Assembly (NCBI GenBank): GCA_003527885.1
Contig: DPWB01000162.1
Span: forward strand, 12,399-19,287
DNA length: 6,889 nucleotides
Source of the DNA: Candidatus Competibacteraceae bacterium
GTDB taxonomy: Bacteria; Pseudomonadota; Gammaproteobacteria; Competibacterales; Competibacteraceae
Direction: 5' to 3'
Below are positions 1-6,889 of this stretch, in pieces; position 1 is the stretch's first letter; each line of letters starts with the position of its first letter. The notes beneath the pieces were generated by a model. The model did not search any database, was not told where the DNA came from, and saw nothing but the letters and a program-made list of their open reading frames with translations. Position numbers and translations under genes: made by a program.

Positions 1-978
1 GATTTCCATTTCCAGCCGTTCGCGCGAGCGCCGCACCAAGACGCCATCCTCCTCCAAGGGTTGGATCAGCGCCAAAAGGCCGCCGATGTCGTCGATGGCC
101 GCCGGTCGTAAACCCTCGTAGATATCGGCGGTGATCAAGGTGCCGATGCCATCGCGGGTGAACAATTCCAGCAGCAGCGCGCCGTCCACGCCGCGTTCGA
201 GCAGATGGGTGCGGCGCACCCCGGCCTGACAGGCGCGCAAGGCCTGTTCCAGATGGCGGGTCGTTTCCTCGTTCGGCGCGGTCTTGGCCGCCAGCAGCCG
301 CTCGGCATCGCTGGGGCTGAGTTCGCGGATCGGCCGGCCGTCGGGTCGGCGCAAGGCCGGGCTTTCGCTCAACACCAGCAATTTGTCGGCGCGCAAGGCC
401 ATGGCGGTGGCGGTCGCCACGTCCTCGGCGCTCAGGTTAAAGATTTCGCCGGTCGGCGAATAACCCAACGGCGACAGCAATACGATGGCGTTCTGATCCA
501 GCCACAGGCGGATGGCCCGGTCGTCGATCCGCCGCACCTCGCCGGTAAAACCGTAGTCGATTCCTTCGCGCACGCCCAGCGGGCGGGCGGTGATCAGGTT
601 GCCCGACACCACCCGCAACCGCGCGCCGTGCATGGGCGAATTGGCGACCCCCATCGACAGCAGCGCCTCGATGCGGATGCGCACCCGGCCGACCGCCTGC
701 TTGACGTAGCGCAAATCGTCGGCGTCGGTGAGGCGCAGGCCGTTGACGTAGCGCAGCTCGCGACCGGCTTCGCGCAGACGCTGTTCGGCTTGCGGGCGCG
801 CGCCATGCACCAGTACCAGCCGAATACCCAAGGTGTGCAGCAAAGCGAGGTCGTGAATCAGGCCCGAGAAGTCCTCGGCTTCCACCGCCGCGCCGCCGAA
901 TTGCACCACGAAGGTTTTGCCGCGATGGGCGTTGATATAGGGGCCGGCCTGCCGGAACCACCGAACGAAATGCTCCAT
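1..978 (-). CDS. argA: N-acetylglutamate synthase (amino-acid N-acetyltransferase), 3' end outside window
   Basis: Makes N-acetyl-L-glutamate from glutamate and acetyl-CoA in the cytoplasm, the first step of arginine biosynthesis. I translated 326 open codons by hand; the gene runs off the left edge, so the C-terminal part is missing (family about 430-450 aa). The amino-acid-kinase-like domain fills about residues 10-285: PYINAHRGKTFVVQFGG (13-29), VHGARPQ, a VSGN segment, PLGVREGIDY and FNLSAEDVATA. Residues from about 290 (IDDIGGLLALIQPLEEDG, then VRRSRERLEMEI at the window edge) match the start of the GNAT acetyltransferase domain of E. coli ArgA very closely. The ATG is the first possible start, because an in-frame TGA lies two codons upstream; an AAGAG motif sits 7 bases before it. 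It lies 75 bases downstream of the amidase gene on the same strand. Arginine feedback inhibition is expected from the family. No clear ArgR box was seen. Confidence 0.96.
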   Translation of the reverse strand, partial: MEHFVRWFRQAGPYINAHRGKTFVVQFGGAAVEAEDFSGLIHDLALLHTLGIRLVLVHGARPQAEQRLREAGRELRYVNGLRLTDADDLRYVKQAVGRVRIRIEALLSMGVANSPMHGARLRVVSGNLITARPLGVREGIDYGFTGEVRRIDDRAIRLWLDQNAIVLLSPLGYSPTGEIFNLSAEDVATATAMALRADKLLVLSESPALRRPDGRPIRELSPSDAERLLAAKTAPNEETTRHLEQALRACQAGVRRTHLLERGVDGALLLELFTRDGIGTLITADIYEGLRPAAIDDIGGLLALIQPLEEDGVLVRRSRERLEMEI

Positions 979-1010
979 GTTTCAGCTCTTGAAAAACTCG
1001 ATGGCCGGCG

Positions 1011-1019
1011 ATTATGACA
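1011..1019 (-). promoter_or_regulatory. candidate extended -10 promoter element for argA
   Basis: Read on the minus strand the site is TGTCATAAT, a TGn extended -10 motif followed by a hexamer matching TATAAT at five of six positions. It sits about 32 bases upstream of the argA ATG, inside the gap after the amidase gene. No good -35 hexamer is present at 16-18 bases, which extended -10 promoters can tolerate. It suggests argA can be transcribed independently of the amidase gene. This is pattern-based inference only. Confidence 0.35.
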
Positions 1020-1053
1020 GAGGTCGATGGAGGGCGGGATGCTGTTGCTGGAT

Positions 1054-1767
1054 TCAGTGTGGAGTTGCGCCGGGCGCGGGCGCGGCCGCCGGGTTGGAAA
1101 CCCGCGTTGTCGGGGCGGTCGGCGCGGGTTCGGGGCCGAGGTAGCCACCCGCGCCGAACCGCAAACCCAGTTCGGCGGCCAGCGCCGGGAGGAGCGGTTC
1201 CAAATGCGTGCCGGGGCAAAGCGTTTTGCCCGGCAACAAGTCGCGGTGGCCGGCTAGATGGGTGAGCGGGTGATGTTGCATGAGTTCGCGGACCAGCCAT
1301 TTCAGGCGGTCCACCTGCTCGGCGCTCGGCGTCAGCTCTTCGTAGTTGCCCATCAGCACGATGCCCAGGGTGCCGGCGTTATGCTCTCGGACGTGAGCGC
1401 CGTGCACCGCCAGGTTCCGGCCCTCGTAAATGCGGCCCCGCCCGTCGAGCACGAAGTGATAGCCGATATCCAGAAAGCCGCGCTCGTGCATGTGCGCGTA
1501 TTGAATTTCGCGCGGGCCTTCGTAAGGCGCCATGGCGGAATGGTGCACCACCACGGTATTGAACACCTCGCGGCTCATCGGATTTTGCAACTGCGGATCG
1601 GGCGGTTCCGCGCCCCATTCCGCGCGGGAAATGATAACGGGCGGGCCGAGCGGAGAGACCGTGGGCCAAAAGCGGTAGCACAGGACAACCAGAAGGCCGA
1701 TTGCAGGGAGAACCGGCAGATATTTCAGCAAGTTGCGGTAGCGGTGAAGGTGAGTCTTGGCAAACAT
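1054..1767 (-). CDS. membrane-anchored N-acetylmuramoyl-L-alanine amidase (PGRP / Amidase_2 fold)
   Basis: Predicted zinc amidase that cleaves the bond between N-acetylmuramic acid and L-alanine in peptidoglycan. The 237-aa product starts with a basic stretch and one hydrophobic segment (about residues 17-34) with no clear cleavage site, so it is probably anchored in the inner membrane with the catalytic part in the periplasm. The amidase domain covers about residues 44-200. It opens with a PGRP-like SRAEWGA motif (47-53). The expected zinc ligands are H75 (VVVHHS), H174 (AGHRD) and C184 (LCPG), and Y103 in GYHFVLDG matches the catalytic tyrosine of T7 lysozyme and PGRPs. LGIVLMGNYE (134-143) is another family motif. 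Residues about 208-237 form a Pro/Ala/Thr-rich tail, probably disordered. All catalytic residues are present, so it should be active; a role in peptidoglycan recycling or remodelling is inferred. Only a weak ribosome binding site precedes the ATG. It is not a close AmpD or AmiA/B/C copy, so I give no symbol. Confidence 0.9.
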   Translation of the reverse strand: MFAKTHLHRYRNLLKYLPVLPAIGLLVVLCYRFWPTVSPLGPPVIISRAEWGAEPPDPQLQNPMSREVFNTVVVHHSAMAPYEGPREIQYAHMHERGFLDIGYHFVLDGRGRIYEGRNLAVHGAHVREHNAGTLGIVLMGNYEELTPSAEQVDRLKWLVRELMQHHPLTHLAGHRDLLPGKTLCPGTHLEPLLPALAAELGLRFGAGGYLGPEPAPTAPTTRVSNPAAAPAPGATPH

Positions 1768-1796
1768 CTGCTACGCATAAGTGCGGTATTTAAAAA

Positions 1797-2000
1797 TCAA
1801 CTCAGCCGCCTTGCGGTTGTGCCGGTCTCGGGGCCGGCAACCGCCGATGCCCTTCCAGCAGCGTGGACGCTGCCCCACTCCTCTTGGCGTGCGCCCCGCT
1901 GGCGACTGACTTGCGCCACGCTCTGACGCTCGCTCGAAACCGCCAGTACGGTAGCCAACTTCTCTTCCACGCTCCAACTCTGGCGTTGCTCGACCATCAT
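1797..2000 (-). pseudogene. decayed, frameshifted N-terminal fragment of an IS transposase (OrfA-like helix-turn-helix)
   Basis: The first about 40 residues from the ATG pair at 1995-2000 look like the N-terminal DNA-binding part of an IS3-type OrfA or related transposase: an SWSVEEKLATVLAV stretch, then RQSVAQVSRQRGARQ, the usual pattern of a helix-turn-helix that recognises the IS ends. A GGAGG ribosome binding site precedes the ATG pair. After about residue 41 (EE, then WGSVHAAG) the reading no longer resembles the family. The other frame, one base shifted, gives STLLEGHRRL at 1850-1867, like the (F)LEG segment that normally follows the HTH, and stops at 1802. This suggests an indel near 1870-1885 plus loss of the rest of the element. 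No catalytic DDE part and no terminal inverted repeats were found. The family assignment is by pattern only. Confidence 0.6.
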
Positions 2001-2291
2001 GACCTCCACTAAAAGTCTCTTCTAGTTTGGCTCGTTATGGAAGACGTCCTTGGGGTATTGCCGCACCACCCGGTTCCGCGAGCGTAATTCCCCAGCTGCA
2101 CCGGCTCGAACAAGACGACATGGCAGACTCCATCAAGGGTGAAAAAACGCAGGATACATCAGGTATCGTCACCGACCATTTGCCCGGGTGGCGATCTTGC
2201 GGGGTTTTTACTTGTCCGACCGGACGCGATGCCGGACAATGCACCGCCATCGGCAACCCAGCCAGCCAGCAAAACCAGAGAGGTGAACGAG
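2001..2291. other. intergenic stretch between the transposase remnant and galU
   Basis: About 290 bases with no coding sequence I can support; the frames open here give translations without recognisable motifs. It must contain the galU promoter, but no good -35/-10 pair stands out. Structures seen: a perfect dyad GATAC-(5)-GTATC at 2153-2167; a GTCCG at 2214-2218 that can pair with either of two CGGAC copies at 2221-2225 and 2233-2237; and a T5 run at 2205-2209 preceded by only a 4-bp CCCG/CGGG stem (2183-2203). Any of these could belong to a galU leader or be chance. The left end (2001-2030) may still be insertion-sequence DNA upstream of the transposase start. Confidence 0.5.
2279..2286 (+). 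promoter_or_regulatory. ribosome binding site that sets the galU start
   Basis: GAGGTGA (2280-2286) is a near-perfect match to the anti-Shine-Dalgarno complement and ends 5 bases before the GTG at 2292. This favours GTG 2292 over the in-frame GTG at 2283, which lies inside the motif, and over ATG 2139 far upstream. Confidence 0.7.
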
Positions 2292-3251
2292 GTGAAACGG
2301 CAAGTGCGCAAGGCGGTATTCCCCGTAGCCGGCCTTGGGACGCGGTTCCTGCCGGCGACGAAAGCCAGCCCCAAGGAAATGCTTCCCATCGTGGATAAAC
2401 CCCTGATCCAGTATGGTGTCGAGGAAGCGGTGGCGGCTGGCGTGGATACCCTGGTGTTCATCATCGGCCGCACCAAAAACGCCATCGCCGACCATTTCGA
2501 CAAGGCCTACGAGTTGGAAGTCGAACTGGAAATGCGCGGCAAAACCGATCTGCTGGACATGGTGCGCAAGATCGTCCCCACCGGCGTCGAATGCGTCTAC
2601 GTGCGTCAGGCCGAAGCGCTGGGCTTGGGCCACGCCGTGCTGTGCGCCCGGCCGGTGGTGGGCAACGAACCGTTCGCGGTCATCCTGGCCGATGACTTGA
2701 TCGAGGAAGATCCGAGCGAAGGTGGCGCGCTCAGCCAAATGGCTCGCCAGTTCAACAAATACCAGTGCTCGATCCTGGGCGTGGAGCGGGTGCCACAAGA
2801 GGAAACCAACAAGTACGGCATCGTCCATCCCTTGCCGTTCGCCGCCCGGCTCAACAATGTGGACGGCATCGTCGAGAAGCCGAAACCGGCCGATGCGCCG
2901 TCCAATCTGGCGGTGGTGGGCCGCTATATCCTGACTTCGCGCATCTTCGATTTGTTGCAAACCATCCCGCGCGGCGCGGGTAACGAAATCCAGTTGACCG
3001 ACGGCATCGCCGCGCTCCTGAATGAAGAACAAGTGCTGGCCTACGAATTTTCGGGCCGGCGTCACGATTGCGGCAGCAAGCTCGGCTATCTGGTGGCGAC
3101 CGTCGAATACGGCGCACGCCATCCCGAACTGGGCGAGCAATTCCAGGCGTATCTGCGAGCGAACTCGTACCGTCTCGACAAACCTGAACCCGCGGAAGAC
3201 CGGACGCTGGCGTATTCCGAATCTCGGTTACTGGGATCGTTGGATCAATAA
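2292..3251 (+). CDS. galU: UTP--glucose-1-phosphate uridylyltransferase (UDP-glucose pyrophosphorylase)
   Basis: Cytoplasmic enzyme that makes UDP-glucose from UTP and glucose-1-phosphate, a precursor for LPS core, exopolysaccharide, galactose metabolism and glycogen- or trehalose-type sugars. From GTG 2292 the product is 319 aa. The nucleotide-binding loop [17 protein letters not shown] is at 14-30, followed by [12 protein letters not shown] (35-46). The uridine-contacting region [17 protein letters not shown] is at 105-121, a metal-binding ADDL at 133-136, VEKPKP at 194-199 and [13 protein letters not shown] at 231-243. These are GalU hallmarks rather than those of RmlA or GlmU. Homology begins right at [13 protein letters not shown], so the upstream extension to 2139 is not coding. 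Residues about 290-319 form a charged tail that makes the protein slightly longer than the usual 280-302 aa. ackA follows 27 bases later and is probably co-transcribed. Confidence 0.96.
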   Translation: MKRQVRKAVFPVAGLGTRFLPATKASPKEMLPIVDKPLIQYGVEEAVAAGVDTLVFIIGRTKNAIADHFDKAYELEVELEMRGKTDLLDMVRKIVPTGVECVYVRQAEALGLGHAVLCARPVVGNEPFAVILADDLIEEDPSEGGALSQMARQFNKYQCSILGVERVPQEETNKYGIVHPLPFAARLNNVDGIVEKPKPADAPSNLAVVGRYILTSRIFDLLQTIPRGAGNEIQLTDGIAALLNEEQVLAYEFSGRRHDCGSKLGYLVATVEYGARHPELGEQFQAYLRANSYRLDKPEPAEDRTLAYSESRLLGSLDQ

Positions 3252-3278
3252 AGCCGGTCGCGCGTGAGGGTTGCGGGC

Positions 3279-4547
3279 ATGTCGAAAGGGTTGCTGGTGA
3301 TCAATGCCGGCTCGTCCAGCATCAAATTCTCGGTGTTCGCCCTGACGGCGGCGGGTAGCGATCTGGCGCCGGTCTGCCGGGGCGTGCTGGAGAGCATCGG
3401 CGAGGAAAGCCCCCGTTTCAAGGTGTCCGACCATGCCGGAACGGTGTTGGCCGAGGTCCGTCCGGCCCCGCCGTCCGGCCAGTATCGGAAAGCGGGAGCC
3501 GATTACCGCCGGCGGGCGACCGACGCGCCTTCAGCTTCGTCGGATGGCGAAGTTTACGACCATGAGATGGCGTTGCGCGACTTGCTGGATTGGCTCGATA
3601 AAAAGCCCGAACTCCCTGAAATCGTCGCGGCGGGGCATCGGGTGGTGCACGGCGGCAAGGAGTTCAGCGACCCGCAACGCCTGACCCCGGAAATCATGGC
3701 GCGTTTGGAAACCTTCATCCCGCTCGCGCCGTTGCACCAGCCGCACAATCTGGCCGGCATCCGCGCCTTGACCGCCGTGCGCCCGGATTTGCCGCAAGTC
3801 GCTTGCTTCGACACCGCCTTTCACTTCGGGCAGCCCGAGCTGGCGCGCGTGTTCGCCTTGCCCAAGATTTACCGGCAGGAAGGGGTGCAGCGCTACGGCT
3901 TCCACGGCCTGTCCTACGAGTACATCGCCGGGGCCTTGGCGGAAGAGATGGAAACATCGGCCACGGGTCGGGTGGTGGTGGCGCACCTCGGAAACGGCGC
4001 CAGCATGTGCGCCATGCAAGACGGCAACAGCATGGCGAGCACCATGGGCTTCACCGCCGTGGAAGGGTTGCCGATGGGTACGCGCAGCGGCTCGCTCGAT
4101 CCCGGCGTGTTGCTGTACCTGCTGGAACGCCACGGCATGGGCGTGCGGGATTTGAACAATCTGCTGTACAAACAATCCGGCCTGCTGGGTCTGTCGGGCG
4201 TCAGCAACGACATGCGCGAACTGCTGGCGAGCGCCGACCCCAACGCCAAGCTGGCGGTGGATTATTTCACCTACCGCATCGCCCGCGAACTCGGCTCGCT
4301 GGCGGCGGCGCTGGGCGGGCTGGACGCGCTGGTGTTCACCGGCGGCATCGGCGAGAACGCCACGGCGGTGCGCGAGCAGGTGTGCGCCCGGTCAGGCTGG
4401 TTGGGCATCGAACTGGATGAAGTCGCCAACGCCGGGCGGCGCAGCCGCATCAGCGCGCCGGCCAGCCGGGTGGCGGTGTGGGTATTGCCCACGAACGAAG
4501 AGCTGGTCATCGCCCGCCATACCCGCCAACTCGTGTTGGAACATTAA
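3279..4547 (+). CDS. ackA: acetate kinase
   Basis: Reversibly transfers phosphate between acetyl-phosphate/ADP and acetate/ATP in the cytoplasm. The 422-aa product has the family signatures in order: VINAGSSSIKF (7-17, with N9, S12, S14 and K16), GHRVVHGG (119-126, R121), FDTAFH (177-182, catalytic D178), RYGFHGLSY (205-213, H209), HLGNGAS (236-242), PMGTRSGSLDP (265-275, R269), FTGGIGENA (353-361) and PTNEELVIA (404-412). ATG 3279 is chosen because GAGGG lies 8 bases upstream and homology begins at once; a GTG at 3264 is in frame but poorly placed. Compared with E. coli AckA (400 aa), about 25-30 extra residues lie at about 60-92, an arginine-rich, low-complexity stretch before the GHR motif. 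Butyrate or propionate kinase is less likely given the length and motifs. Neither pta nor a phosphoketolase gene is visible, so the partner enzyme is encoded elsewhere. Confidence 0.95.
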   Translation: MSKGLLVINAGSSSIKFSVFALTAAGSDLAPVCRGVLESIGEESPRFKVSDHAGTVLAEVRPAPPSGQYRKAGADYRRRATDAPSASSDGEVYDHEMALRDLLDWLDKKPELPEIVAAGHRVVHGGKEFSDPQRLTPEIMARLETFIPLAPLHQPHNLAGIRALTAVRPDLPQVACFDTAFHFGQPELARVFALPKIYRQEGVQRYGFHGLSYEYIAGALAEEMETSATGRVVVAHLGNGASMCAMQDGNSMASTMGFTAVEGLPMGTRSGSLDPGVLLYLLERHGMGVRDLNNLLYKQSGLLGLSGVSNDMRELLASADPNAKLAVDYFTYRIARELGSLAAALGGLDALVFTGGIGENATAVREQVCARSGWLGIELDEVANAGRRSRISAPASRVAVWVLPTNEELVIARHTRQLVLEH

Positions 4548-4692
4548 ATGCAACGTACCGTCACATGCCGCTCCGCGCTAAAAAGCGTGGGGTGGTGGGG
4601 ACCTCAAACCGCTTGTCCCTCGGCGCTCGTGCCGTTAGTCTAAAAGCTAGCTGTCTAATAGTTATTCATAAATTGCGTGGTTAGAAATTACT
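4548..4692 (+). promoter_or_regulatory. ackA-glmS intergenic region: tandem hairpins and AT-rich leader of glmS
   Basis: Three short hairpins follow one another: 4573-4590 (7-bp stem with one G-U, AAAA loop), 4597-4620 (GGGAC/GTCCC stem, extendable by a G-U, 12-base loop) and 4621-4634 (CGGC/GCCG, extendable by a G-U to a CTCG loop). None is followed by a proper T tract, so they are not a convincing rho-independent terminator. From 4635 to 4692 the DNA turns AT-rich, unlike its surroundings, as expected of a promoter or leader. One weak candidate promoter is TTGTCC (4613-4618), a 17-base spacer and TAGTCT (4636-4641). No clear Shine-Dalgarno sequence precedes the glmS ATG; the nearest purine motif, GTGG, ends 12 bases upstream. 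The details are inference. Confidence 0.4.
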
Positions 4693-6531
<1,839 letters not shown>

Positions 6532-6581
6532 GGCGCGCTCACGGCGCTCTTTCCCTCGATAACCAACCTTACGGATATCGA

Positions 6582-6889
6582 ATGGCCTACAAAGGCATCA
6601 TACTGGCGGGCGGTTCCGGCACCCGGCTGCACCCGCTGACCGTTTCGGTCAGCAAGCAGCTCATGCCGGTCTACGACAAGCCGATGATCTACTACCCGCT
6701 GTCGACGCTCATGCTTGCGGGTATCCGCGAAGTCCTCGTCATCACGACCCCGGAGGACTCGACGCAGTTCCAGCGTCTGCTCGGCGACGGACGCGAATGG
6801 GGCATCGAGCTCACGTATGCCGTGCAACCCAGCCCCGACGGTCTGGCCCAAGCGTTCATCATTGGCGCCGATTTCATCGGAACCGACCG
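6582..6889 (+). CDS. rmlA: glucose-1-phosphate thymidylyltransferase, 3' end outside window
   Basis: Makes dTDP-glucose from dTTP and glucose-1-phosphate, the first step towards dTDP-L-rhamnose and other deoxysugars of O-antigen or exopolysaccharide. Only the first 102 codons lie in the window (family about 290 aa). The nucleotidyltransferase motif [16 protein letters not shown] is at 5-20, [20 protein letters not shown] at 22-41 and [11 protein letters not shown] at 82-92. R15, K25, Q82 and G87 fall at the same positions as the active-site residues of P. aeruginosa RmlA. The set [18 protein letters not shown] separates it from GalU. The start is ATG 6582; the only ribosome-binding hint is GGA 6 bases upstream. 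rmlBCD-type genes would be expected downstream but are outside the window. Compared with glmS it uses CTC and ACG codons more often. Confidence 0.95.
   Translation, partial: MAYKGIILAGGSGTRLHPLTVSVSKQLMPVYDKPMIYYPLSTLMLAGIREVLVITTPEDSTQFQRLLGDGREWGIELTYAVQPSPDGLAQAFIIGADFIGTD

Noticed and set aside
205..1017. Plus-strand open frame of 270 codons
   Set aside because: It is antisense to argA, whose translation matches the family throughout; the composition is typical of a GC-rich shadow frame (His, Gln, Arg, Gly) and it has no motifs.
1674..1691. Possible lipobox at Cys30 of the amidase
   Set aside because: The residues before the Cys are VVL; a lipobox needs Gly, Ala or Ser at -1, so a lipoprotein is unlikely.
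1258..1926. Plus-strand open frame of 222 codons opposite the amidase
   Set aside because: Shadow of the amidase gene running into the transposase remnant; no family features.
2183..2209. Terminator-like CCCG/CGGG stem followed by T5
   Set aside because: The stem is only 4 bp with a 13-base loop, and there is no plus-strand gene upstream to terminate.
2139..2291. N-terminal extension of galU from ATG 2139
   Set aside because: The extra about 51 residues do not resemble GalU, and a strong ribosome binding site sits just before GTG 2292.
2208..3140. Minus-strand open frame of 310 codons opposite galU
   Set aside because: It mirrors the galU codons, has no recognisable domain, and galU explains the conservation.
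4548..4692. glmS ribozyme/riboswitch
   Set aside because: The region is short, I recognise no ribozyme core, and that class is found mainly in Gram-positive bacteria.
6533..6555. GGCGC/GCGCT hairpin after glmS as a terminator
   Set aside because: Weak 5-bp stem including a G-U, followed by CTTTCCC rather than a T tract; rmlA follows closely, so read-through is likely.

Overview
The window is ordinary chromosomal DNA of a GC-rich proteobacterium, most likely a gammaproteobacterium. The clues are a classical two-domain ArgA closely similar to the E. coli type, a standard 612-residue GlmS, and a RmlA whose active-site numbering matches the Pseudomonas enzyme. The sequence does not allow a firm genus.

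Left part, minus strand (1-1767): a membrane-anchored PGRP/Amidase_2-type N-acetylmuramoyl-L-alanine amidase is followed after 75 bases by argA (N-acetylglutamate synthase). argA runs off the left edge of the window, and it has its own candidate extended -10 promoter element in the gap.

Middle (about 1797-2291): a decayed, frameshifted N-terminal fragment of an insertion-sequence transposase (minus strand), then about 290 bases without a convincing gene. This stretch carries small inverted repeats and the ribosome binding site of galU. It separates the minus-strand unit from the plus-strand unit.

Right part, plus strand (2292-6889): galU (UDP-glucose pyrophosphorylase) and ackA (acetate kinase), 27 bases apart and probably co-transcribed. 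A 145-base gap follows with three successive short hairpins and an AT-rich leader, then glmS (glucosamine-6-phosphate synthase). After 50 bases comes the start of rmlA (glucose-1-phosphate thymidylyltransferase), cut by the right edge.

galU, glmS and rmlA all feed activated sugars into cell-envelope polymers: UDP-glucose, the UDP-GlcNAc precursor glucosamine-6-phosphate, and dTDP-glucose for dTDP-rhamnose. The amidase acts on peptidoglycan. ackA is the metabolic outsider; it interconverts acetyl-phosphate and acetate, and no pta or phosphoketolase gene is visible here. I find no convincing sign of a new defence, mobile or RNA-guided system. The points worth a second look are the transposase remnant, the galU-ackA pairing with an unusual AckA insert, and the structured leader of glmS.
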